NCBI RefSeq assembly: GCF_021272345.1
Contig: NZ_JAJSDQ010000002.1
Span: forward strand, 186,001 to 250,000
Length of the DNA: 64,000 nt
Reading direction: 5' to 3'
Source of the DNA: Ornithinimicrobium sediminis
GTDB lineage: Bacteria > Actinomycetota > Actinomycetes > Actinomycetales > Dermatophilaceae
Under the pieces are notes generated by a model that was given only the letters and a program-made list of their open reading frames with translations, was not told where the DNA came from and ran no database searches. Position 1 is the first letter of the stretch. Every line of letters starts with the position of its first letter. Made by a program: the position numbers and the translations under genes. Positions 52,768 to 61,182 of this stretch are shown piece after piece.

Positions 52768-52773
52768 AGTGTA
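52768..52773 (-). promoter_or_regulatory. -10 element of the DEAD-box helicase promoter
   Basis: Minus-strand TACACT. It lies 8 bp from the TAGCGT of the divergent ferritin-like gene. Confidence 0.5.
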
Positions 52774-52781
52774 GGCCGCAG

Positions 52782-52793
52782 TAGCGTGAGGGC
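52782..52793 (+). promoter_or_regulatory. Leaderless promoter -10 of the ferritin-like gene
   Basis: TAGCGT at 52782-52787, 6 nt, then ATG at 52794. Confidence 0.62.
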
Positions 52794-53480
52794 ATGAATC
52801 CCGCGAGCGTCGGCGAGGCCACCTACCACCAGGCAGTGGTGGACGTGCTGGGAGCACTGGCGTACGCCGAGCTGTCCGGCTCGCTGCGCATGTCGGTGGA
52901 CGCCGACCGTGCTCCGGGCCTGTCGGAGCGCCTGACCCTGGCGCGCATCGCTGCTCACTCCTGGGACAACTACACGCGTCTGGAGTCGCGCCTGACCGAC
53001 CTCGGCGAGTCCCCGGAGGAGGTCATGAGCCCGTTCACGGTGGCCGTCGACGGGTTCCACGAGCGCACGGAGCCGCGCGACTGGCTGGAGGGGCTGGTCA
53101 AGGCCTACGTCGGTGACGGCATCGCCCGCGACTTCTACCGGGAGGTGGCCCGCCGGGTGGACCCGCAGACCCGGGACCTGATGGACAGCGTGCTGGCCGA
53201 CCGAGGGCAGGAGGCCCTGCTCGCGGAGGTGATCGGCGATGCGCTCGAGCGCAGCCCTCAGGAGGCCGGGCGGCTCGCCCTCTGGGGCCGACGGCTCGTG
53301 GGCGAGGCGATCGCCCAGACTCAGCGGGTGGCCGTCGAGCGGGACGCCCTGGCCGCGCTCCTGGTGGGCGCGTGGGACGTGCCGGGAGCGGAAGGGGATC
53401 TTGTGGAGCTCGGTCGCATGCTGACCCGGCTCACCGAGGCGCACACGCTGCGCATGCGACGGATCGGCCTCAGCGCCTGA
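52794..53480 (+). CDS. Ferritin-like fold protein (Rv3210c-like)
   Basis: A 228-residue all-helical protein of the ferritin-like/MiaE_2 group. Helices carry acidic and His residues suited to a diiron site (ALAYAELSGSLRMS near residue 20, ARIAAHSWDNYTRLESRL near 50, and RGQEALLAEVIGDALE near 140), but I cannot confirm all ligands. Family function is unknown; a tRNA hydroxylase role has been suggested for MiaE relatives. Divergent from the DEAD-box helicase gene, as in mycobacteria. Confidence 0.84.
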   Translation: MNPASVGEATYHQAVVDVLGALAYAELSGSLRMSVDADRAPGLSERLTLARIAAHSWDNYTRLESRLTDLGESPEEVMSPFTVAVDGFHERTEPRDWLEGLVKAYVGDGIARDFYREVARRVDPQTRDLMDSVLADRGQEALLAEVIGDALERSPQEAGRLALWGRRLVGEAIAQTQRVAVERDALAALLVGAWDVPGAEGDLVELGRMLTRLTEAHTLRMRRIGLSA

Positions 53481-53523
53481 CCCGGTGGGCCAGGGGCTGA
53501 GGCCGGTGACGCCCGCGCTGCGC

Positions 53524-53751
53524 TCAGCGGGTGCCGAAGCCCACCCTTCCCTTCTCGGGAGCGCCGATCTCGACGTAGCCGATCGCCTGCACGGGGACCA
53601 CGACGGTGCGGCCCTTCTCGTCGGCCAGGGTCAGCGTCTGGTCGTTCCCCTCCAGTGCCGCGGTCACCAGAGCCTGGACCTCCTCCGGGGACTGGGCCGA
53701 CTCGAAGGTGACCTCGCGTGCGACCTCTCGCACTCCGATCCGTACTTCCAC
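53524..53751 (-). CDS. DUF3107 small protein (TB9.4-like)
   Basis: A 75-residue protein matching DUF3107 over its length: VEVRIGVREVAREVTFES, then QTLTLADEKGRTVVVPVQ and GYVEIGAPEKGRVGFG. The GTG start has AGGAGG with a 6-nt spacer. The family is actinobacterial, immunogenic in M. tuberculosis (TB9.4) and of unknown function. It lies directly downstream of the TetR gene, as in mycobacteria. Confidence 0.93.
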   Translation of the reverse strand: MEVRIGVREVAREVTFESAQSPEEVQALVTAALEGNDQTLTLADEKGRTVVVPVQAIGYVEIGAPEKGRVGFGTR

Positions 53752-53822
53752 AGTGGTCCTCCTGCTCGTGCTGCCCACCGGTGCGGGTGGGCTGGTCACA
53801 GCCATGGTGCCTGATCCTGGCC

Positions 53823-54446
53823 TCAGTCCTCCGGCCGGGTCAGCGGGAACGACTCCAGACCACCCCAGCCGAGGGCCCTCACCAGGTCGGCTGCCCGCTG
53901 CCGGGGGACGGTGCGGCCGAGGGCCACCCATCGCGCGGCGCAGGCCTGGGCCATGCCCGCGAGGCACACCCCCAGCAGGAAGGCCTGGTCGGCGTCCAGC
54001 CCCGTGTCCTCCTGGATCACCTCGGCGACCGCGCCGGCGCACGCGTCCGTCACGGCCTCGACCCGCCGCTTGACGTCGGCCTCGGCCACGAGGTCCGACT
54101 CGAAGACCAGGCGGTAGGCACCGTCGGGTGTGTCCACGAACTCGAAGTAGGCGTCCACGGTGGCCGCGATGCGCTGCTCGTTGTCCTCGGTGGACTGCAG
54201 TGCCTGCTCGATCAGGTCGACGAGCGTGTGTGCCTGTTGGTCCAGCAGTCCCAGGTAGAGGTCGAGCTTGCTCGGGAAGTGCTGGTAGAGGACGGGCTTG
54301 GACACGCCGGCCCGCTCGGCGATGTCGTCCATCGCGGTGGCGTGGTAGCCCGTGTGGACGAACGCGGTGCGCGCGGCATCGAGGAGCTGCTCCCGTCTTT
54401 CCGTGCGGGACAGGCGCTGACGGGTTCCGCTGCTCTGGATGGCCAC
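53823..54446 (-). CDS. TetR family transcriptional regulator (Rv3208-like)
   Basis: A 207-residue TetR-type repressor. The N-terminal helix-turn-helix is RREQLLDAARTAFVHTGYHA followed by DDIAERAGVSKPVLYQHFPS; the C-terminal ligand-binding domain is all helical. The GTG start has an AAGGGAG site. Order TetR-DUF3107 next to adnA matches Rv3208-TB9.4. Target genes and ligand are unknown. Confidence 0.92.
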   Translation of the reverse strand: MAIQSSGTRQRLSRTERREQLLDAARTAFVHTGYHATAMDDIAERAGVSKPVLYQHFPSKLDLYLGLLDQQAHTLVDLIEQALQSTEDNEQRIAATVDAYFEFVDTPDGAYRLVFESDLVAEADVKRRVEAVTDACAGAVAEVIQEDTGLDADQAFLLGVCLAGMAQACAARWVALGRTVPRQRAADLVRALGWGGLESFPLTRPED

Positions 54447-54547
54447 CGGTCACTCCCTTGTCGGTTCGCCCTGATCCTAGGCCCGATCGAGGCGAGGTGC
54501 GACGACCCGGCGACACCTCTGTCGGTGCCGCCTGGTCGGATAGGGGC

Positions 54548-57500
54548 ATGCCACCGGAGACCAGGACGACCGAGCCCGACGGGGTGGCCGACGTCGTCGC
54601 TGCCCAGCCGGGGTCGGTCGCCCTGGTCACCGGGGCGCCCGGCACGGGCAAGACCACCGCTGCGAGGGCCGTCGTCCACCGGGCCGTGCGCGACGGTGTG
54701 GCCCTCGACGGGTGTCTCGTGCTGGCCGCCAGCCGTGTCCAGGCCGGCAGGCTGCGAGCCAGGATGGATCGGGACATCGGTGGCACGCACACCGAGCCCC
54801 TGGTCCGCACGGCGTCCTCCCTGGCCTTCTCCGTGCTGCGCCATGCAGCTGCCACGGAGGGTCTCGGTGCGCCGCGGCTGCTGACCGGGGCGGAGCAGGA
54901 CGCCGTGCTGCGGGACCTCCTGGAGGGCCACGCCTCCGGTGACGCGCCGGCCCCGGGATGGCCCGAGGACGTCCGGGGGGCGCTGGGGACCTCCGGGTTC
55001 CGGACCCAGCTGCGCGACCTGCTGATGCGAGCCGTCGAGCACGGCGTCGGCGCCGACGCTCTGGCCGACCTCGGGCGGAGGCTGGGCCGGCCCGAATGGG
55101 TCGCTGCGGCGCGGGTCATGGAGGAGTACGACCAGGTCACCGCGCTGTCGACGCCGGGCGCGTACGACCCTGCCTGGATCTGTGCTGCGGCCGCCGACCG
55201 TCTCGAGGGCGACGAGATGTTGCGCCGCCGGTTCACCGAGCGTCTGCGTCTGGTCGTCGTCGACGACGCACAGGAGGTGTCCGCCTCTGCGGCACGGCTG
55301 CTGGCGGCGCTCCACGGCGCGGGCCTGACGGTGGTCCTGATCGGTGACGGGGATGCCGTCGTCCAGGGGTTTCGCGGCGCGGCGCCGGAGCGGTTCGTCG
55401 GACTCGCCGACGAGCTCGCGGCGAGGACCCCTCGTCGCTCCCCGGTGCGACTGGTGCTGTCCACGGCATACCGCCAGGCTCCGGCTCTGGCCGAGGTGAC
55501 GGCACGGGTGGCGGACCGCATCGGTGTCTCCGCGGGAGCCGGGCACCGACGTCCCGCCGTGACCGGCCGACCCGGTGACGGTCAGGTCGAGGTGGTCACG
55601 CTGCACACCGCTGCGCAGGAGGCGGCCTACGTCGCTCAGTGCCTCCGGCGGGCCCACCTGCTGGAGGGAGTCGCGTGGTCGGACATGGCCGTGGTCGCGC
55701 GGTCGAGGTCCGCGCACGGGGCCGTCAGCCGTGCTCTGCAGTCGGGAGGGGTCCCGGTGCAGCCCGGGCGCAGCACCGTGCCGCTGGGCCAGGATCCGGC
55801 GACCCGACCACTTCTGCTGGCCTACGGTGCTGTCCTGCGTGCCCGGGACGGGGCGTCCCCCGCCCTGACGGCTGAGCACGCCGTCGAGCTCGTCGGCTCG
55901 CCGCTCGGGCGTGCCGACCCGGTGACGCTGCGACGCCTCCGGCGCGCACTGCGCCGGGACCACGCCGAGCGCGGGGGAGCGGTCGACGGCGGTGGGCCGC
56001 CTCCTCACGCGCCTCGGGAGCCGGTCGACCTGCGGCCGGCGCTGCAGCCCACCGCCGACGAGCTCCTCGCCCGCGTCGTGTGCGACCCGGTGTGGTCCCT
56101 CGACCCCGCGGTGCGAGAGACGGAGGACCTGGCTCCTGCCGTGCGTCTGGCGGACCTGCTGCGCGAGGGCGTCGCCGTGCTCAGCGGCGACTCCGGGGCG
56201 GCCAAGGACGCGCACACGTTGCTCTGGTCGCTGTGGCAGGCCAGCGGGCTCGCCCCGGTCTGGGAGCGCCAGGCGCTCCAGGGCGGGCCGGCAGGTGCGC
56301 GTGCAGACCGTCAGCTCGACGCGGTGCTGGTGCTCTTCGGAGCAGCCGAGGACTACGTCACCCGGCTGCGTCGCAGCGACGCGCGCGGCTTCCTCGAGCA
56401 CGTGGCCGCGCAGGAGCTGGCACCCGACAGCCTCGTCCCGCACGGCCTCCGCGTGGACGCGGTCGAGGTGGTCACCCCGTTCGCAGCCGCAGGACGGGAG
56501 TGGGACGTGGTCGCGGTCACGGGTGTCCAGGAGGGCGTGTGGCCGGACCTCCGGCTGCGCGACTCGCTGCTCGGGGCACAGGCCCTCGTGGAGGTGCTGC
56601 GTGGCCGACCGGTCGACGGAGCTGCCGGCATCCGAGCCGCCCACGCCTCGGTGCTGGCCGACGAGACGCGCCAGTTCCACGTGGCCGTCAGCCGGGCGCG
56701 CCGGCGGCTCCTGGTCACCGCGGTCGCGAGCACGGACGAGCAGCCCTCCTCGTTCCTGTCGCTCGTCGACCCGGACACCGACCTGTCCGCGGCACGCCAG
56801 GTCCCGGTGGCGCCGACCCTGCGTGGTCTCGTCGCGGCGCTGCGACGGGACCTGGCACGGGCCCACGCCGACGGGGACGCCGCGGTGCGTGACGCGAGGG
56901 CCGACCTGCTCGAGGTCCTTGCCGACGCAGGGGTCCCGGGCAGCGACCCGGCGCGGTGGTGGGACGCACGGGAGCCCTCGACCGACCTGCCCCGCGTCCC
57001 GGACGGCCCCGTGCCGGTGTCGCCGTCCAAGGTCCAGGCCTTCAGCGAGTGCTCCCTGCGCTGGCTGCTCACCAGCCACGGCGGTGACAGTCGCACGGTC
57101 GTCTCGAGCGCCGTGGGCACGCTCGTGCACGCAGTCGTGGCCGCGTCCCCGCACGCCGAGAGGTCGGTCCTGTGCGAGCAGCTCCGGGCGCGCTGGCCCG
57201 AGCTCCGGATGGACGACTCGTGGGTCTCCCGTCGGGAGCTCACCCGGGCAGAGGCCATGCTGGATGCCTACGTCACCTACCGACAGCATGCAGGAGGACA
57301 GGGCCGTGAGCTGGTGGGGGTCGAGGTCCCCGGACGCGTGCAGGTCGGGAGGGCGCTCGTCGTCGGCCAGGTCGACCGGCTCGAGCAGGACGCCGATGGC
57401 AGGTTCCTGGTGGTCGACCTCAAGACCGGATCGGGCAAGCCGGCCAAGGCCGACGTGCCCAGGCACCCGCAGCTCGGGGCTTACCAGGTGGCACTCCGGG

Positions 57501-57769
57501 CAGGAGCCTTCGCAGAGGTCACCGGGCCGTCGCCGGTCTCGGCGGGGGCGGCTCTGGCACACCTGGGACGGGCGGCGGTCCGCACCGGCGTCCCGCAGGT
57601 ACAGCCCCCGCTGGAGGAGGACGAGGACCCGGGGTGGGCGGAGGCGCTGCTGCGCTCCTCGGCCGACGGCATGGCCGGGGCGTCCTTCACCGCGACCGTC
57701 GGTGACTGGTGCCGCACCTGTCCGGTGACCTTCTCCTGCCCGCTCCAGCCGGACGGCGACTCGCGATGA
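54548..57769 (+). CDS. adnA: AdnA, helicase-nuclease subunit with Fe-S-type cysteines
   Basis: One subunit of the AdnAB double-strand-break resection motor-nuclease of actinobacteria, 1073 residues. The N-terminal UvrD-like motor has Walker A GAPGTGKTT near residue 32, a degenerate Walker B (VVVDDAQEVS), GDGDAVVQGFRGA in place of the usual GDxxQSIYxFRGA, and VAVSRARRRLL. The C-terminal RecB-like nuclease has GQVDRLEQD, VVDLKTGSG and QLGAYQ. Cys in FSECSLRW (about 834) plus C-x2-C-x5-C at the C-terminus (CRTCPVTFSC) suggest a 4Fe-4S cluster. It overlaps adnB by ATGA. Confidence 0.93.
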   Translation: MPPETRTTEPDGVADVVAAQPGSVALVTGAPGTGKTTAARAVVHRAVRDGVALDGCLVLAASRVQAGRLRARMDRDIGGTHTEPLVRTASSLAFSVLRHAAATEGLGAPRLLTGAEQDAVLRDLLEGHASGDAPAPGWPEDVRGALGTSGFRTQLRDLLMRAVEHGVGADALADLGRRLGRPEWVAAARVMEEYDQVTALSTPGAYDPAWICAAAADRLEGDEMLRRRFTERLRLVVVDDAQEVSASAARLLAALHGAGLTVVLIGDGDAVVQGFRGAAPERFVGLADELAARTPRRSPVRLVLSTAYRQAPALAEVTARVADRIGVSAGAGHRRPAVTGRPGDGQVEVVTLHTAAQEAAYVAQCLRRAHLLEGVAWSDMAVVARSRSAHGAVSRALQSGGVPVQPGRSTVPLGQDPATRPLLLAYGAVLRARDGASPALTAEHAVELVGSPLGRADPVTLRRLRRALRRDHAERGGAVDGGGPPPHAPREPVDLRPALQPTADELLARVVCDPVWSLDPAVRETEDLAPAVRLADLLREGVAVLSGDSGAAKDAHTLLWSLWQASGLAPVWERQALQGGPAGARADRQLDAVLVLFGAAEDYVTRLRRSDARGFLEHVAAQELAPDSLVPHGLRVDAVEVVTPFAAAGREWDVVAVTGVQEGVWPDLRLRDSLLGAQALVEVLRGRPVDGAAGIRAAHASVLADETRQFHVAVSRARRRLLVTAVASTDEQPSSFLSLVDPDTDLSAARQVPVAPTLRGLVAALRRDLARAHADGDAAVRDARADLLEVLADAGVPGSDPARWWDAREPSTDLPRVPDGPVPVSPSKVQAFSECSLRWLLTSHGGDSRTVVSSAVGTLVHAVVAASPHAERSVLCEQLRARWPELRMDDSWVSRRELTRAEAMLDAYVTYRQHAGGQGRELVGVEVPGRVQVGRALVVGQVDRLEQDADGRFLVVDLKTGSGKPAKADVPRHPQLGAYQVALRAGAFAEVTGPSPVSAGAALAHLGRAAVRTGVPQVQPPLEEDEDPGWAEALLRSSADGMAGASFTATVGDWCRTCPVTFSCPLQPDGDSR

Positions 57770-60700
57770 CCGCGCGTCGTGAGGAGGCCGTCACCTGGTC
57801 GGCCCGGCAGATCGCCCAGGCATTGGACGCCCCGCCTCCGACACCGGAGCAGCAGGCCGTCATCGAAGGTCCCCTGCGCTCGACACTCGTGGTGGCAGGT
57901 GCCGGCTCGGGCAAGACCGAGACGATGGCCTCCCGGGTGCTCTGGCTCGTCGCCAACGACCTGGTGGACCCTGGTGAGATCCTCGGTCTCACCTTCACCC
58001 GCAAGGCGTCGATGGAGCTGGCGACCCGGCTGGGTGACCGGCTCCGGCTGCTCCGCCAGGCCGGGGTCTGGTCGGCAGGTCGTGGCCCGGGGGAGGCCGA
58101 CCTGGTCCCGCCGACCGTGTCGACCTACCACGCGTATGCCGGGCGCCTGGTGAGCGAGCACGGCCTCCGCGTCGGGGTGGAGCCGGATGCCCGGCTCCTG
58201 ACGGAGGCGGCCGCATGGCAGCTCGCACACGAGGTGGTGCACTCCCACACGGGCGAGATGCCCGGTCTGGACCTGGCCGGCAGCACGGTGGTGCATGCGG
58301 TCATGCACCTCTCCGGCGAGCTGGCAGAGCATCTCGTGGAGACCTCGCAGGTCAGTGCCTGGCTGGAGCGGCAGGCCGACGCGCTGGTGGCGCTCCCTGG
58401 CCGGGACGGCAAGAAGGTGACCCGGCACGGGGCGGAGACCGCGGCGCTGCTGCGGACGAAGGCGCTGGTGGTCCCGCTGGTCCAGGCCTATGGTGCGGCC
58501 AAGCGGGCCCGGTCCGCGCTCGACTTCGCCGACCAGATGGCCCTGGCGGCCAGGCTGGCACGTGACCTGCCGACCGTGGGGGCGACGGAGCGCAGCCGCT
58601 ACCGGGTCGTGCTTCTGGACGAGTTCCAGGACACCTCGGAGGCGCAGATGGTGCTGCTCGCCTCGCTGTTCGCCGACAGCGACGTCCCGGTCACGGCGGT
58701 CGGCGATCCCCACCAGTCGATCTATGGCTGGCGCGGAGCGAGCGCCACGACGCTCAGTCGCTTCCCCCGGCTGTTCGGATCCCCGTCCGAACCCGCACCG
58801 GTGATGCCACTCAGCACGTCGTGGCGCAACAGCCACGCCGTCCTCCGGGTGGCCAACACGGTCTCCGAGCCCCTGCGGCGTCTCAGCCGCGTCGACGTCC
58901 GTGAGCTGCGGGCAGCACCGCACGCCGTGCAGGGGGAGGTGCAGTCCGCCCGACTCACGACGCACGTGGCGGAGGCGGACCACGTCGCGCGGTGGGTCAA
59001 GAAGCGCTTCCACACCGCAGAGGGTGCCTGGACCGGGCGGAGCGCGGCGGTCCTGTGCCGCAACCGAGCGCAGTTCGACACGGTCGTGACCGCGCTGCGC
59101 GCGCAGCGGCTGCCGGTCGAGGTGGTCGGGCTGGGCGGGCTGCTCAACGCCCCGGAGCTCCTCGACCTCGTGAGCCTGCTGTGGACCGTCCAGGACCCCG
59201 GCCGCGGTGACCATGTGATGCGCCTGCTCACCGGTCCGGTGAGCCGTCTGGGAGCGGCAGACCTGGAGGTCCTGTGGGCCTGGGCACGCCACCTGGTGGA
59301 GCAGCACCCCGACGACGACGCGAGTCTGGGCGAGGCACTGGACCATCTGCCGCCGCCGCAGTGGACCAGCCCGCGTGGCAACCAGCTCTCGGGGACCGCC
59401 CACGGGCGTCTGGAGATGCTGTCCCAGGTGGTCCGACGGGTGCGCGCTGCCACGGGACTGCCGCTGCCTGACCTCGTGGTGGAGGCCGAGCGAGCCCTCG
59501 GTCTGGACATCGAGGTCGGGGCCGACCCCGACCTGCCGGACGGCTGGGGCGAGAGCTGGGCCCGGGCGCACCTGGATGCGCTGGCCGACGTCGCTGCGAC
59601 CTTCGCGGCCACGGCGGACAGGCCGACGCTCGGGGGCTTTCTCGACTGGCTGGAAGCGGCCCGTGAGCACGAACGTGGTCTGGAGGACGTCGAGGTGCCC
59701 GAGCTGGCAGAGGTCTCGGTGCGCTCAGGTGCCGTCCAGGTGCTGACAGTGCACGCCGCCAAGGGGCTGGAGTGGGACGTCGTGGCTGTGCCGGGTCTGG
59801 CCGAGGGGGTCTTCCCTGTCGTCCGGGGGACCCCCAGGGTCGTGGAGGGCAGGTGGGTGCACCACCCCCACGCTGTGAAGGGCTGGCTCACCGGCATCGG
59901 TGCGCTGCCCTACCCGCTCCGGGGTGACAGGGACGGGCTGCCATCGCTGGCCTGGGAGGCACAACGGACGACACACGACCTGGACGATGCGCTCCAGGAG
60001 GTCTACCAGGCCGGCATCGCGCACCGGGTAGAGGAGGAGCGACGGCTCGCCTACGTCGCGTTCACCCGTGCCCGGCACGAGCTGTTGCTGACGGCGCCGG
60101 TCTGGTCGACCGGCAAGACCCCGCGGGTCACCTCCCGCTTCCTCGAGGAGGTGCTGGGGGCGGACGGTCCCACGACCGGGATCCCGGCCGACCCGTGGGC
60201 CGACATGCCGGTCGACGGGAGCGAGGACAACCCGCTGCTGGCCGAGCAGACGACGGCGCCGTGGCCGGTGGAGCCCTCGGCCCGCCGGCGCGCGGCGGCC
60301 GAGGTCGTGCAGGCGGTGCGGGAGAGCCGTCTGGCACGCCGCGGCACCACGGGGACCATGCCTCACGACGACGCCCGCGCTCAGCAGGCGCGGATGCTGC
60401 TGTCCGAGCGGGACGCCGAGCGTGGACGGTCGGCGCAGCCTGCTGCCCTCCCCGAACACCTGTCGACATCGGCACTCCTGGCGCTCGCACAGGACCGTGA
60501 GGACTTCCTGCGACGGACCCGACGGCCCATGCCCGGCCCCCCGTCTCCCCTCGCGCAGGTGGGCACCGACTTCCACGCCTGGGTCGAGCAGCACTACTCC
60601 GCGGCCAGCCTCGTCGACCTGGACGACCTGCCAGGCAGCGCGGACGAGCCGACCGCCGATGACCTGGAGCAGCTGCGCGCGCGCTTCCTGGCCAGCGAGT

Positions 60701-61182
60701 GGGCCACGCGCGTCCCGGTCGAGGTCGAGGTGGCCGTCGAGACCTCCCTGGCCGGCAGGACAGTGCGAGGCCGCATCGATGCCGTGTTCCCTCGGGTGGA
60801 CGGCGGGTTCACGGTCGTGGACTGGAAGAGCGGCCGTCCCGGCACGGCCACACAGCAGGAGGTGAGGTCCCTCCAGCTGGCGGTCTACCGCGTCGCCTAC
60901 GCGCGCCTGCACGGGTGTGAGGTGGACACCGTCGACGCGGCCTTCTACTTCGCCTCCACGGGTGAGACCTTCCGCCCTGAGCTGCCCTCCGCCGAGCAGC
61001 TGGAGCGGCGCCTCTCAGCGGTCATGGCCGACGCCGCGACCGCCGGTGGCGCAGGTCAGCGGGAAGGTGGCGGTGCCGCACCGTCCGGTCGCGCGTCCGG
61101 GGGCGCCTCCGACGCGTCGGCCGAGCCGTCGTCGCCATCCGTGGGCTCGCTGTCAGGGGGCACCTCGGTGCGTCCTTCGTGA
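57766..61182 (+). CDS. adnB: AdnB, helicase-nuclease subunit
   Basis: Partner of AdnA, 1138 residues. The motor is complete: Walker A AGAGSGKTET near residue 45, Walker B LLDEFQDTSEAQ near 285, GDPHQSIYGWRGAS, LSTSWRNS, HAAKGLEWDVV and VAFTRARHELLL. The RecB-like nuclease has GRIDAVFPRV, VVDWKSGRPG and QLAVYRVAYARL. It lacks the Cys cluster seen in AdnA. After the nuclease, about 45 Gly/Ser/Ala-rich residues follow, the last of which lie in DNA shared with the opposing kinase-fold gene (127 bp). The start is coupled to adnA. Confidence 0.95.
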   Translation: MTARREEAVTWSARQIAQALDAPPPTPEQQAVIEGPLRSTLVVAGAGSGKTETMASRVLWLVANDLVDPGEILGLTFTRKASMELATRLGDRLRLLRQAGVWSAGRGPGEADLVPPTVSTYHAYAGRLVSEHGLRVGVEPDARLLTEAAAWQLAHEVVHSHTGEMPGLDLAGSTVVHAVMHLSGELAEHLVETSQVSAWLERQADALVALPGRDGKKVTRHGAETAALLRTKALVVPLVQAYGAAKRARSALDFADQMALAARLARDLPTVGATERSRYRVVLLDEFQDTSEAQMVLLASLFADSDVPVTAVGDPHQSIYGWRGASATTLSRFPRLFGSPSEPAPVMPLSTSWRNSHAVLRVANTVSEPLRRLSRVDVRELRAAPHAVQGEVQSARLTTHVAEADHVARWVKKRFHTAEGAWTGRSAAVLCRNRAQFDTVVTALRAQRLPVEVVGLGGLLNAPELLDLVSLLWTVQDPGRGDHVMRLLTGPVSRLGAADLEVLWAWARHLVEQHPDDDASLGEALDHLPPPQWTSPRGNQLSGTAHGRLEMLSQVVRRVRAATGLPLPDLVVEAERALGLDIEVGADPDLPDGWGESWARAHLDALADVAATFAATADRPTLGGFLDWLEAAREHERGLEDVEVPELAEVSVRSGAVQVLTVHAAKGLEWDVVAVPGLAEGVFPVVRGTPRVVEGRWVHHPHAVKGWLTGIGALPYPLRGDRDGLPSLAWEAQRTTHDLDDALQEVYQAGIAHRVEEERRLAYVAFTRARHELLLTAPVWSTGKTPRVTSRFLEEVLGADGPTTGIPADPWADMPVDGSEDNPLLAEQTTAPWPVEPSARRRAAAEVVQAVRESRLARRGTTGTMPHDDARAQQARMLLSERDAERGRSAQPAALPEHLSTSALLALAQDREDFLRRTRRPMPGPPSPLAQVGTDFHAWVEQHYSAASLVDLDDLPGSADEPTADDLEQLRARFLASEWATRVPVEVEVAVETSLAGRTVRGRIDAVFPRVDGGFTVVDWKSGRPGTATQQEVRSLQLAVYRVAYARLHGCEVDTVDAAFYFASTGETFRPELPSAEQLERRLSAVMADAATAGGAGQREGGGAAPSGRASGGASDASAEPSSPSVGSLSGGTSVRPS

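Noticed and set aside
54447-54547. SOS (LexA) box search upstream of adnA, nudC and the DEAD-box helicase gene
   Set aside because: No CGAAC-N4-GTTCG-like palindrome was seen in these regions.
54212-57562. 1116-codon open frame on the minus strand over adnA
   Set aside because: A composition shadow of adnA; no recognisable motif, and it also crosses the tetR gene.
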